Source of the DNA: Neptunicoccus cionae
GTDB taxonomy: Bacteria > Pseudomonadota > Alphaproteobacteria > Rhodobacterales > Rhodobacteraceae
Length of the DNA stretch: 64,000 nucleotides
Assembly (NCBI RefSeq): GCF_002860325.1
Contig: NZ_PKOJ01000003.1
Span: forward strand, 248,001-312,000
Reading direction: 5' to 3'
The translations under genes were made by a program, and so were the position numbers. Shown here in pieces: positions 11,001 through 18,910 of the stretch. The notes below the pieces were generated by a model. That model ran no database searches and had not been told where the DNA came from. It was given only the letters and a program-made list of their open reading frames with translations. How positions within the stretch are numbered: the first letter of the stretch is position 1; each line of letters begins with the position of its first letter.

Positions 11001-11244
11001 CGTACCCCGGATGTACCGCATCACAGCCGGCTTCTTTCGCAATTTCGATCAGTGCCGCAATGTCGAGATACCCCGCCACGCCCGCCTTTGGCAGCACGCG
11101 CACCGCGTCCATATGTTTGGTGTGCAGAGACGTAGCGTCATCCGGCGTGTGAACCGCCACAGTTTGCAGGCCCAAGGCCGCGGCGGTGCGTGCAACACGA
11201 ATGGCAATCTCTCCGCGATTCGCAATCAGCAACTTTTCGATCAT
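8017..11244 (-). CDS. single-chain biotin-dependent acyl-CoA carboxylase
   Basis: 1075 residues from the ATG at 11244; AAGGGA lies 9 nt upstream, better than the TTG two codons earlier. Domains in order: biotin carboxylase/ATP-grasp (about 1-450; LLIANRGEIA, the Gly-rich GGGGRGMRIV, the biotin carboxylase signature around FIETNPRIQVEH); biotinyl carrier domain (about 485-555; the biotinylated Lys is in EAMKMQ, ~residue 516); and a full carboxyltransferase region (about 600-1075). It would carboxylate an acyl-CoA using ATP and bicarbonate in the cytoplasm. Most acetyl- and propionyl-CoA carboxylases split these domains over subunits. The one-chain ~1075-residue form resembles the long-chain acyl-CoA carboxylases (LCC) described from mycobacteria, but substrate chain length cannot be read here. 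A divergent TetR gene probably regulates it. Confidence 0.85.
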   Translation of the reverse strand: MIEKLLIANRGEIAIRVARTAAALGLQTVAVHTPDDATSLHTKHMDAVRVLPKAGVAGYLDIAALIEIAKEAGCDAVHPGYGLLSERADFADACAKAGIIFVGPDAETLRRQGDKVSARALAESASVPVLRGSGPLDNVDAVKAFFEEQGAAPLMIKAVNGGGGRGMRIVQSAAEIETAFNQAGTEAAAAFGDGTLYAERFLPSVRHIEVQIIGDGRNVTHLWERDCSVQRRHQKIIELAPAPNLSEATRRALLEAAVAIGRACDYRGLGTVEFLVEESGAFYFIETNPRIQVEHTITEETTGQDLVEIQLALASGATLAEIGLDQPPAAPVGYSLQTRINTETLDQDGVFTPTGGRLNAYALPSGPGVRVDGYAYAGYSTNPNFDSLLAKLVVHEKSGDLGRLFAKAERALSEYQISGIDTNIAFLRSLLRLPVMADWAVDVRTLDAQMPALLADSGGADRFFEAETLAAEEEVQLPQGTEALRAPMQAMIQQVLVAVGDQIAKGQEVAVIEAMKMQHVVVAEAGGIVAEIFVSEGQTVSAGTPVLAFTRDDTLAEISAQDSAVDPDHIRDDLSALQGRLARTLDENRPRAVARRRDRGQRTTREIISGLCAGGDFHEYGQLVLAGQRRKLGLETLIDVSPADGIVTGVGAMNADRFPSWRSQVALLAYDSTVMAGTQGYFGHLKTDRMIEVAHEQGLASVFFTEGGGGRPNDDDFAQTIQSGLKVTTFAEFARLKGWGPRITVNSGFCFAGNAAIFGAGDIRIATRNSWIGLAGPAMIEAGGIGSFHPKEIGPAPMHAQNGLLDILTEDDKAAIAATRQVLSYFQGDLADWEAADQRMLRHAIPENRKKSYLIRPLIEGLVDKDSFLELGAQHAAGMVTGFVRIEGRPMGVIANNPQHLGGALDAAASSKGARFLNLCAKFDLPVLSLCDTPGFMVGPDSEEEGAVAAACELITAGANLNAPMFFVCLRKAYGIGAQAMAAGSLGEPAFSISWPTGEFGPMGLEGAIQLGYRKELEAETDPAAREALYTRLVDELYARGGAMNVASTHEIDAVIDPAETRGWIAKGLRMAERR

Positions 11245-11309
11245 GTACAAAATCCCTTTTAACCAAACTGAACTGACTTCCTGGCAATTTGATAACCGAG
11301 GGTCACTGA

Positions 11310-11345
11310 ACTTTCCAAAGTTTAGGTATCAGCCCTTTGGAAAGT
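11310..11345. promoter_or_regulatory. candidate TetR operator
   Basis: Perfect 11-bp inverted repeat ACTTTCCAAAG ... CTTTGGAAAGT with a 14-bp spacer. It lies between the divergent carboxylase and TetR genes, about 65 bp from either start codon. TetR proteins usually bind such palindromes in shared promoters and often autoregulate. Its overlap with a possible TTG start at 11337 argues that the regulator starts at the ATG at 11403. Confidence 0.6.
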
Positions 11346-11402
11346 CAACTAACTACAATTCGCTCTATTGACCCCGAAACGGCGGTTAACGATACTCTCG
11401 CG

Positions 11403-12008
11403 ATGACAGAACTCTCCGGTTTTCCGACCCGCAAACAGCTCCGAGATTTAAAGCGCCGTGAAATCGTGCGTTGCGCCACCGTAAAGTTCGGCACCGAGGG
11501 CTATGAGAACGTTACTCTTGAAGCAATCGCGACCGAACTGGGTGTCACCAAAGCGGCGCTTTATAACTATTGCAGCAGCAAGAATGACCTGCTGATGCAG
11601 TGCTATGAACTCGGGATGGACCGGCTTGTGGACGCGGTCGAAACCGCCATGGCAGGCACAGGCAGTGCGGCAGAACGGCTGGCCGCCGGACTGAAGGCTT
11701 ATATCGTCACCATGTTGCGTCCGGACATGCAATACCTGTGGAGCTATACCCGCCCGATGGTCACTTCCGGCGACAAGCGCAGCGTGCTGGACAGCCGTGA
11801 CAAACTGGATGTTATGTTTCGCAACATGCTGAACGCCGGAATATCGGACGGTTCTCTGCGTGCCGATCTAGACCCGAAACTTGCCAGTCTGGTTATTCTT
11901 GGCGCGGCAAACTGGGTCGGGATCTGGTATCGCAAAGGGGGCGGGAAATCCCCGAGCGAGATCGGCGCAGAAGTTACGGGTGAAGCCCTGCGCGGGTATC
12001 TCGCCTGA
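11403..12008 (+). CDS. TetR/AcrR-family transcriptional regulator
   Basis: 201 residues from the ATG at 11403. The N-terminal helix-turn-helix is clear: RREIVRCATVKFGTEGYENV, then LEAIATELGVTKAALYNYCSSKNDLLMQC. The C-terminal ligand domain is generic. Divergent orientation to the acyl-CoA carboxylase and the perfect palindrome between them suggest an acyl-CoA-responsive repressor of carboxylase and self. A TTG start at 11337 would lie inside that palindrome and is less likely. The stop is only 2 nt from the convergent methyltransferase stop. Ligand unknown. Confidence 0.85.
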   Translation: MTELSGFPTRKQLRDLKRREIVRCATVKFGTEGYENVTLEAIATELGVTKAALYNYCSSKNDLLMQCYELGMDRLVDAVETAMAGTGSAAERLAAGLKAYIVTMLRPDMQYLWSYTRPMVTSGDKRSVLDSRDKLDVMFRNMLNAGISDGSLRADLDPKLASLVILGAANWVGIWYRKGGGKSPSEIGAEVTGEALRGYLA

Positions 12009-12010
12009 TT

Positions 12011-12523
12011 TCAGCCTCCGGTGCGCGCCCCTTGACGCAGCCCCGATAGCGCCTTGTTCTCCACCCCGATCCGCACCCACAACATCGCGGCATTCAGCGC
12101 GGTGAACAAGACCGCCACCCAAACCAGCCCCAATACCATCGGCGCGACGATAATCTCGGCCACCACCAGCATGTAATTGGGATGGGAAAGGTATCGGAAA
12201 GGCCCGCGCACGACCAGAGGCTCCTCAAGCACGATCACCCGCGTCGTCCAGCGTGGCCCGAGCGTGGCGAGTATCCAGACCCGCAAGATTTGCAGCAGTG
12301 CAAACAGCACCAGCCAGCCAAGCGAAACCGTCTCGTCATACCCAGCAAACAGCAGACAGGCGATCCACGCGCTGTGCATGGCAACCATCACCGGATAATG
12401 CGCCGCCCCTACCTCATAGGCCCCAAGCGCCAGCAGCCGCGCGGTATTGCGTTTGGCAATGAAGAGTTCGCTTAACCTTTGCAGGATAATAAACCCCAGA
12501 AACAGCCCCGCACCAAACGTCAT
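12011..12523 (-). CDS. isoprenylcysteine carboxyl methyltransferase-like membrane enzyme
   Basis: 170 residues with about four hydrophobic helices. The C-terminal motif VRGPFRYLSHPNYMLVVAEI is the hallmark of ICMT/PEMT-type integral membrane methyltransferases, which use S-adenosylmethionine. Its ATG (12523) overlaps the TGA of the type III polyketide synthase (ATGA), so the two are translationally coupled. In Bacillus and Streptomyces similar pairs (BpsA/BpsB, SrsA/SrsB) make and O-methylate alkylpyrones or alkylresorcinols. By analogy this enzyme methylates the polyketide product, which is inference. Confidence 0.8.
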   Translation of the reverse strand: MTFGAGLFLGFIILQRLSELFIAKRNTARLLALGAYEVGAAHYPVMVAMHSAWIACLLFAGYDETVSLGWLVLFALLQILRVWILATLGPRWTTRVIVLEEPLVVRGPFRYLSHPNYMLVVAEIIVAPMVLGLVWVAVLFTALNAAMLWVRIGVENKALSGLRQGARTGG

Positions 12524-13587
12524 GTCCCCTGCTCCGTTTTCACACGGATTGGCAGGTAGGATGCGGTGAACCCCGGCCCGAGCGCGCAAGCCATGAACTG
12601 CCCCGTGCACCCCGCATCCAGAACAGCTTTCAGTACGAACATAACTGTCGGCGCAGACATGTTTCCGGCGTCCCGCAAAATGTCCCGCTCTCTGTCCAGA
12701 CTGTCCGGCTCCAGTTTCAGGGCAGTTTCAATGGCAGCGACAACCTTGGCGCCGCCGGGGTGGCAAATGTAGCGGTCAATCTGACTATGGTCCAATCCGG
12801 TCGCGGTCAGTGCAGCGCTGGTGGCTTGCGCAAATTCGGCGGTGACAAAATCGGGGATGGAACGGTCGAACACTACGCCAAAACCGGTTTCATCAATATC
12901 CCACCCCATGATTTGTAATGTATCCGGCCAGAGCTTTTGATGCCCTTGCCCAAGCTGCACCTGTTGCCCCGTGTCCTGTGCCTGATCGCTCAGACAGGCG
13001 GCGGCGGCACCATCCCCGAACAGGACAGCGGCGATGATGTCGGCTTTTTGCAAACGGTCGGCGCGAAATGACACAGAGCAGGTTTCAACCACCACCAGCA
13101 AGACCTTGAAGCCCGCACGCCCCGCAGCGATGGATTGCGCAAGGGACAATCCGCTGACCCCACCCGCACACCCAAGCCCGAATACCGGCACCCGCATTAT
13201 GTCATCGCGGAACCCCATTTCCTTGTGAACCTGTGCCTCCAGCGACGGTGTCGCGATGCCGGTGGAACAAACCGTCACCACACAATCCACGCTTTGCGCA
13301 CTCCAGCCCGAAGCATCCAACGCAGAGCGGGCCGCATCGCAAAACAGCGCGGTTGCCCCTATCATGAATGCAGCATTGCGTTCGGACCAACCGTGGCTCT
13401 CTGAAAACCAGTCAAGCGGTACAACACTATGACGGGTGTTGATCCCCGCGCTGCGAAAACTGCGCGCAAGACGGTGGAATTGGGGATATTTACCGCCGAA
13501 AATCAGCTTTGCCCGCTGTTCTACCTCTGTCTGGTCCAGACAGTATTCCGGCAAGGCGGTGGATAGTCCATGAAGATAAACGCTCAT
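12520..13587 (-). CDS. type III polyketide synthase (chalcone synthase-like)
   Basis: 355 residues from the ATG at 13587 (MSVYLHGLST); ten extra upstream codons are possible but lack a better start. The thiolase-fold triad is visible: catalytic Cys in FGLGCAGG (~150), His in YICHPGG (~275) and Asn in GNMSAPT (~310). Such enzymes condense a starter acyl-CoA with malonyl-CoA units to give pyrones or resorcinols. The coupled membrane methyltransferase suggests a lipid-like alkylpyrone or alkylresorcinol ether. The nearby acyl-CoA carboxylase (8-11 kb) might supply extender units, though nothing in the sequence proves a link. Confidence 0.88.
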   Translation of the reverse strand: MSVYLHGLSTALPEYCLDQTEVEQRAKLIFGGKYPQFHRLARSFRSAGINTRHSVVPLDWFSESHGWSERNAAFMIGATALFCDAARSALDASGWSAQSVDCVVTVCSTGIATPSLEAQVHKEMGFRDDIMRVPVFGLGCAGGVSGLSLAQSIAAGRAGFKVLLVVVETCSVSFRADRLQKADIIAAVLFGDGAAAACLSDQAQDTGQQVQLGQGHQKLWPDTLQIMGWDIDETGFGVVFDRSIPDFVTAEFAQATSAALTATGLDHSQIDRYICHPGGAKVVAAIETALKLEPDSLDRERDILRDAGNMSAPTVMFVLKAVLDAGCTGQFMACALGPGFTASYLPIRVKTEQGT

Positions 13588-13889
13588 TGCAGGCCTTTGT
13601 TTGTACGATCCGGCCAAGGCGGCAAAGACCTAGCCCCCAACATAACCCTGCTTGTCCGGTGAACAAGCCCGCACATGAACGGTTCTTGAATTGCAATAGT
13701 ACATAAACGTCACAGTGCACTATACCGCCTGCCGCCATGTTCAGAGCGGGCGGTTGTACCTTTTCTGCCGCTTTGATAGTCACCAGTGGCTCATGTTTAG
13801 TCGTTTTTAAGCGTTTGCGCTGCGGTTCCCTGCCAGAACCTCGGCGTTTTTTCGCTTTTGCTACGACAATACTTACCAAGGAGAATCCG
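13588..13889. other. divergent intergenic region
   Basis: About 300 bp between the divergent polyketide synthase and BCCT transporter genes, with no supported gene. It must hold both promoters; no clear operator palindrome was seen. An in-frame extension of the BCCT frame runs through it but its composition does not look coding. Confidence 0.5.
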
Positions 13890-15626
13890 ATGACGGATGT
13901 AAATAACGATCAGGGAATACCGGATCCGGACGGATACCACCTTCCCATCGAAACCGACCACGAGATCGGTGAAAATAACGTAGACGGAAGTATCGGACGG
14001 ATCGGTTTTGATATCCACAATCCTGTCTTTGCGATCTCGGGCATTGCAGTGATTGCTTTTGTGATTTTCACACTGGCGCTCCCCGATCAGGCCGGAACCA
14101 TGTTTAAAACCATGTTTAACGTTGTGACTAAGAACTTTGACTGGTTCTTCCTCTCAGCGGGGAACATCTTTGTGCTGTTCTGCCTCGCACTTATTGTCCT
14201 GCCTGTAGGGTCGGTCCGGCTGGGCGGAGCGGATGCGAAACCGGATTACGGTTATCTCGGCTGGTTCGCCATGCTGTTTGCCGCCGGTATGGGCATTGGC
14301 CTGATGTTCTACGGCGTGTCCGAACCGATGAGCCATTTTTCCAGTTCCTTTGGCGGTACATCAATGGAGAACGGGCTGCGCACCGACTGGGCACCACTAA
14401 ACGGCGCTGAAGGCGATCAGGCAGAAGCCATCCGCCTTGGTATGGCCGCCACAATTTATCACTGGGGACTGCACCCTTGGGCCATGTACGCGGTTGTTGC
14501 ACTGGCGCTGGCCTTGTTTTCCTACAACAAAGGTTTGCCGCTCTCGATCCGCTCTGCGTTTTACCCGATCTTCGGGGAACGGGTTTGGGGCTGGACCGGT
14601 CATATTATCGATATCCTTGCGGTGTTTGCCACATTGTTTGGTCTTGCAACTTCGTTGGGGCTCGGCGCGACACAGGCTGCAAACGGTCTGACCCTGCTGT
14701 TTGGCAGCGGCGTTGCCGAAGAAGGTACACGCAGCCTGCTTGGGATGCCATTTGGTAACACCGCCGACAGCGGCGTGGAAAACTCCGGTGGCCTGCTGAT
14801 CCTGCTGATCGTTGCAATTACGGCTATCGCGCTTGTTTCGGTCATCCGCGGTCTGGACGGCGGCGTCAAAGTCCTGTCCGAGATCAATATGGTTCTGGCG
14901 ATCCTGCTGGTGCTGTTTGTGCTGATCGTGGGTCCGACTCTGGATATTTTCAAGGGCTTCTTTAGTGCCCTTGGTGCCTATTTCGAGTATCTGCCAAGAC
15001 TGGCGATGCCTTTCGGTCGGGAAGACACGAACTTTGTACAGGGCTGGACAGCCTTTTACTGGGCTTGGTGGATCAGCTGGTCCCCTTTCGTTGGCATGTT
15101 CATCGCCCGCGTCTCCCGTGGCCGCACAGTGCGCGAATTCATGATCTGTGTGCTGTTGATCCCGTCGCTGGTCTGCGTTCTGTGGATGAGCGTCTTTGGC
15201 GGCACAGCGATCCAGCAATTCGTTCAGGACGGTTATGAAGCCGTAGTTAACGCACCGCTGGAACTGAAACTGTTCGGGATGCTGGACGCGTTGCCACTGG
15301 CCTCCATCACCTCTTTTGTGGGGATCCTTCTGGTCATCGTCTTCTTTGTCACTTCCTCTGACTCCGGCTCGCTGGTGATCGACACGATCACCGCAGGCGG
15401 CAAGGTAGATGCACCGCTGCCACAGCGTGTGTTCTGGTGTACCTTTGAAGGCGCGGTTGCCATTGTCCTGCTGCTTTCTGTAGGTGGCCTGTCGTCCCTG
15501 CAATCCATGGTGATTTCGACCGGCCTGCCCTTTGCTGCAGTTCTTCTGCTGCTTTGTGTCTGTATCTTTATGGGCCTGCGATCAGAACGGAAGGCGATTA
15601 AAAACCGGATCAATCCGGCAGAGTAA
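13890..15626 (+). CDS. BCCT-family betaine/choline/carnitine transporter
   Basis: 578 residues from the ATG at 13890, which follows AAGGAGAATCCG. About 12 membrane helices. Family signatures include the Trp-rich stretch FYWAWWISWSPFVGMFIARVSRGRTVREF (shown in part: WISWSPFVGMFIARVSRG) and the glycine-rich FAAGMGIGLMFYG in helix 3. BCCT proteins take up quaternary ammonium compounds or related osmolytes such as glycine betaine, choline or DMSP by sodium or proton coupling. The short C-terminal tail argues against osmosensing of the BetP kind. A strong terminator follows, so it is probably a single-gene transcript. Substrate not assignable. Confidence 0.9.
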   Translation: MTDVNNDQGIPDPDGYHLPIETDHEIGENNVDGSIGRIGFDIHNPVFAISGIAVIAFVIFTLALPDQAGTMFKTMFNVVTKNFDWFFLSAGNIFVLFCLALIVLPVGSVRLGGADAKPDYGYLGWFAMLFAAGMGIGLMFYGVSEPMSHFSSSFGGTSMENGLRTDWAPLNGAEGDQAEAIRLGMAATIYHWGLHPWAMYAVVALALALFSYNKGLPLSIRSAFYPIFGERVWGWTGHIIDILAVFATLFGLATSLGLGATQAANGLTLLFGSGVAEEGTRSLLGMPFGNTADSGVENSGGLLILLIVAITAIALVSVIRGLDGGVKVLSEINMVLAILLVLFVLIVGPTLDIFKGFFSALGAYFEYLPRLAMPFGREDTNFVQGWTAFYWAWWISWSPFVGMFIARVSRGRTVREFMICVLLIPSLVCVLWMSVFGGTAIQQFVQDGYEAVVNAPLELKLFGMLDALPLASITSFVGILLVIVFFVTSSDSGSLVIDTITAGGKVDAPLPQRVFWCTFEGAVAIVLLLSVGGLSSLQSMVISTGLPFAAVLLLLCVCIFMGLRSERKAIKNRINPAE

Positions 15627-15649
15627 CGCCACCACGTTTAAAAAAACAC

Positions 15650-15680
15650 GCAGCGCCGGACCCTCCGGCGCTGCTTTTTT
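15650..15680 (+). terminator. Rho-independent terminator after BCCT gene
   Basis: An 11-bp perfect GC-rich stem (GCAGCGCCGGA / TCCGGCGCTGC) with a CCC loop and six T. It lies 24 nt after the BCCT stop codon and is a textbook intrinsic terminator. Confidence 0.92.
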
Positions 15681-15740
15681 ATGGGGGTTGCGCGGATGAG
15701 GCGGCCGCGTATCGTGGGGAGAACCCCACGGAGACATGCA

Positions 15741-17477
15741 ATGACCCTGTTCAGAAAAATCACGACCGCTCTGATACTTTGTGCAACGCCACTGACAGCG
15801 CAAGACTGGTCTGATACAGCCCGCGCCGCGCTGGAACAGCGTGATGCGGGGCAATCGGTAACCGCGGATACCTGGATGATCAGCGCAGCCAATCCCCACG
15901 CTGCGGAAGCTGGCGCCGCCGTGCTGCGTGCGGGCGGCACAGCCGCTGATGCGATGGTGGCGGTTCAGGCGGTGCTGGGGCTGGTAGAGCCGCAATCCTC
16001 CGGTTTGGGGGGCGGTGCGTTTCTGGTCTGGTATGACAAGGCCAGCGGCAAAGTCACCACGCTCGACGGGCGCGAGGCGGCGCCCCTCGCCGCCACTCCG
16101 ACCCTGTTTCAGGATGAAACCGGCACGCCTTTAAAATTCTTTGATGCGGTGGTTGGCGGACGTTCTGTCGGGGTTCCCGCAACCCCTGCCCTGATGGAAG
16201 CCGCCCACAAGCGCTGGGGCAACCGTCCTTGGGCCGAACTTCTGGCTCCTGCGGCCAGACTTGCCAGAGAAGGCTTTACTGTCTCACCCCGACTGGCAGA
16301 CTCTGTCGCCGCCGATCCCGAGCGTCTGGGCCGGTGGCAGAAAACCCGCGACTATTTCTTACCGAACGGCACGCCGCTGCGCAGCGGCGACAGACTGAAA
16401 AACCCGGCCTATGCCGCCACGCTGGAGGCAATGGCAGATCGCGGGGCGGACGTGTTTTACACAGGCCCGCTGGCACAGGAAATCGTGGCAACCGTGCGAG
16501 GCGCGACAGGTAATCCGGGGGTGTTGTCTCTGGTGGATCTGGCGATCTACCGCGTAAAGGAACGCGCCCCCGTCTGCGCCGCCTACCGCGGGTACGAAGT
16601 CTGCGGCATGGGTCCGCCTTCATCCGGCGGCCTGACGGTCGGGCAGATCCTGCAACTGCTGGAACCCTACGACCTGCCCGCACTTGGCGCGGACTCGCCG
16701 GAAAGCTGGCGGCTGATCGGGGATGCCTCCCGTCTCGCCTTTGCGGACCGTGGCCGATACATGGCGGACAGTGATTTTGTTCCTGTTCCGGTCAAGGGCC
16801 TGCTTGATCCCGCTTACACCCGCGCCCGCGCACAACTGCTGGACCGCCATACAGCGCTGGACGACATAGCGGCGGGCGATCCGACCTTCGATCACGGGTG
16901 GAACCGTGCGGATGACCAATCTATCGAACTGCCCTCAACCAGCCATTTTTCCATCGTGGACAGCTATGGCAACGCGCTCTCGATGACGACGACTGTGGAA
17001 AACCGCTTTGGCTCGCGGCTTATGGTTGGTGGATTTATCCTGAACAACGAACTCACGGATTTCTCTTTCGCTACCCACAAAGACGGCGTTCCCATTGCAA
17101 ACCGTGTGGCACCGGGCAAGCGCCCCCGTTCTTCCATGTCGCCTACAATCGTGCTGAAAGACGGGGCACCCGTGCTGGTCATCGGCTCCCCCGGAGGCAG
17201 CCGGATCATCGGCTTCACCGCGCAAACCATTGTTGCAGTGCTGGACTGGGGCATGGACATCCAGAGCGCGATTTCCATGCCGCGCCTTGTGAACCGTTTC
17301 GGCACTTATGAAATTGAGGACCGCCCCGAAACCGAGGCGCTGACCGAACCGCTGCAAGTCATGGGGTTTGAGGTTAAACGTGGCGCGATCACCTCGGGCC
17401 TGCACGGGATCAGCATCGCAGACACCCTGACAGGCGGGGCCGATCCCCGCCGTGAGGGCATCGCAATCGGGCATTAA
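15741..17477 (+). CDS. ggt: gamma-glutamyltransferase
   Basis: 578 residues from the ATG at 15741 (upstream ACGGAGAC). An N-terminal signal peptide (MTLFRKITTALILCATPLTAQ) sends it to the periplasm. GGT precursors cleave themselves; the new N-terminal Thr of the small subunit is in STSHFSIVDSYGN (about residue 398), followed by the conserved LNNELTDFS and the PRSSMSPTIV and GSPGGSRI motifs. It transfers or hydrolyses gamma-glutamyl groups of glutathione and related peptides. It converges on the neighbouring deacetylase gene with only 4 nt between the stops. Confidence 0.92.
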   Translation: MTLFRKITTALILCATPLTAQDWSDTARAALEQRDAGQSVTADTWMISAANPHAAEAGAAVLRAGGTAADAMVAVQAVLGLVEPQSSGLGGGAFLVWYDKASGKVTTLDGREAAPLAATPTLFQDETGTPLKFFDAVVGGRSVGVPATPALMEAAHKRWGNRPWAELLAPAARLAREGFTVSPRLADSVAADPERLGRWQKTRDYFLPNGTPLRSGDRLKNPAYAATLEAMADRGADVFYTGPLAQEIVATVRGATGNPGVLSLVDLAIYRVKERAPVCAAYRGYEVCGMGPPSSGGLTVGQILQLLEPYDLPALGADSPESWRLIGDASRLAFADRGRYMADSDFVPVPVKGLLDPAYTRARAQLLDRHTALDDIAAGDPTFDHGWNRADDQSIELPSTSHFSIVDSYGNALSMTTTVENRFGSRLMVGGFILNNELTDFSFATHKDGVPIANRVAPGKRPRSSMSPTIVLKDGAPVLVIGSPGGSRIIGFTAQTIVAVLDWGMDIQSAISMPRLVNRFGTYEIEDRPETEALTEPLQVMGFEVKRGAITSGLHGISIADTLTGGADPRREGIAIGH

Positions 17478-17481
17478 CCCG

Positions 17482-18636
17482 CTAGCGGAGCTGACCTGCA
17501 ACCCGCCCCAGCATCTCCAGACAGGCGGCAAGCTGGTCGCGGCTGACGTATTCATCCGGCTTATGGGCCTGTTCGATCGAACCCGGCCCGCAGATCACCG
17601 CGCTGACGCCGCCCTGCTGGAACAATCCAGCCTCGGTGCCGAATGACACCACTTCGGTTTCATTACCCCCTGTAAGGGCGCGCACGATGGCAACCGCCTC
17701 GCTGTCGGGGTCCGGTTCCAGCCCTGCGACCTCGCTCGCAAAGATTTCTTCGATGTTGGCCACTGGGTTTTTCGCCTTCATCTCGGGCAGCAGCACGTCG
17801 CGGGTAAAGCTCTCGATGCGGTCGCGCACGTAATCGCGGTCGCTTTGCTGGATGGGCCGCATTTCCCAGCCCACCGCCGCCTTGTTCGGGATCACGTTAT
17901 GGGCCACGCCAGAGTGCAACTCGCAAATCTGCAAGGTGGTATGGGGCGGATCAAAACGGGAGCCTTCAGGCGCGCGGGCGGGCAGGTCCTGCCGGATTTC
18001 CATCAGCTTGGTCACATAGCGCGTGGCGTATTCAAGCGCGTTTACCCCCAGATCCGGCAGGCTCGAATGGCCCTCAACGCCGGTGAATTCAGTGGTGTAT
18101 TCGCAACAGCCCTTATGCCCTTCGATGATCCGCATGGACGTTGGTTCCCCGATGATCGCAGCCGAAGGTTTCAGCCCCGCCTTAACCATCTCGTCCACCA
18201 GAACCCGTGCGCCGAGACAGCCGATTTCCTCGTCATAGGTGAAGGCATAATGCACGGGCCGCGCCAGATCAGCGGCGGCAAATTCCGGTGCCAGCGCCAG
18301 AGCCGCCGCAATAAACCCCTTCATGTCACAGGTCCCACGCCCGTAGAGCAACCCATCCTTTTCACGCAGGGTAAAAGGGTCCGCAGACCAGTCCTGCCCT
18401 TCTACCGGAACCACATCCGTATGACCCGACAAGATCAACCCGCCATCCACATCCGGCCCGATAGTCGCAAAGATATTCGCCTTGCCGTCCGTATCCGAGG
18501 TGATCTGACACCGTGCGCCATAAGGTTCCAGATAGGCGGCAATCCAGTCAATCAGATCACGATTGCTCTCGCTTGAAATACTCGGAAAAGCAATCAGCCG
18601 CTCCAGTATCTCCAGTGTTCTTTCCATGCGTTCCAT
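17482..18636 (-). CDS. argE: acetylornithine deacetylase (M20 family)
   Basis: 384 residues from the ATG at 18636, preceded by AAGGAGCCTTTG. M20 dinuclear-zinc features: SGHTDVVPV (His and Asp), YGRGTCDMKGF (bridging Asp), YDEEIGCLGA (catalytic Glu-Glu) and the late KPDEYVS. The length and the CDMKGF/DEEIGCLG pattern fit ArgE-type N-acetylornithine deacetylases of alphaproteobacteria; a related N-acyl amino acid deacylase cannot be excluded. It acts in the cytoplasm. The start region faces an unusual G-run tract (18689-18726). Confidence 0.85.
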   Translation of the reverse strand: MERMERTLEILERLIAFPSISSESNRDLIDWIAAYLEPYGARCQITSDTDGKANIFATIGPDVDGGLILSGHTDVVPVEGQDWSADPFTLREKDGLLYGRGTCDMKGFIAAALALAPEFAAADLARPVHYAFTYDEEIGCLGARVLVDEMVKAGLKPSAAIIGEPTSMRIIEGHKGCCEYTTEFTGVEGHSSLPDLGVNALEYATRYVTKLMEIRQDLPARAPEGSRFDPPHTTLQICELHSGVAHNVIPNKAAVGWEMRPIQQSDRDYVRDRIESFTRDVLLPEMKAKNPVANIEEIFASEVAGLEPDPDSEAVAIVRALTGGNETEVVSFGTEAGLFQQGGVSAVICGPGSIEQAHKPDEYVSRDQLAACLEMLGRVAGQLR

Positions 18637-18688
18637 CAAAGGCTCCTTTCGAACGGGACGCTACGCGGAAAGGTAAGGAATGAAAAGC

Positions 18689-18726
18689 GGGGGAATGGGG
18701 GGGGAGGGGTTGTGGGGGGGTGGGGG
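18689..18726 (+). repeat. G-run tract, potential G-quadruplex
   Basis: Five G runs of 5, 8, 4, 7 and 5 bases separated by 1-4 bases. This meets the usual intramolecular G-quadruplex pattern on the plus strand. It lies 53 bp upstream of the argE-like start, so in the promoter or leader of a minus-strand gene, where the transcript would be C-rich. Confidence 0.6.
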
Positions 18727-18910
18727 TGCGAACGTCAGATCTGCGCAGGAAACGGGCTTTGCAAACTGACGCCGTGAGGGTGCCCTTGACTGCAAACCCG
18801 GCCTACAGCTGCCCTTTCTGCAAGTCACAGCGAAGGTTGGCTTCGAGCCCATCTTGACCGATGCTGCAATTGGTAGGAATGACAGCAAAACCTTTGTTTA
18901 CAAGCAGTCG

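Noticed and set aside
14397-15503. 368-codon minus-strand open frame
   Set aside because: Antisense of the BCCT transporter; its Q/H/D-rich composition is typical of reading hydrophobic codons backwards.
18661-18888. 75-codon minus-strand open frame
   Set aside because: Consists largely of a proline run from the G tract; no start signal.
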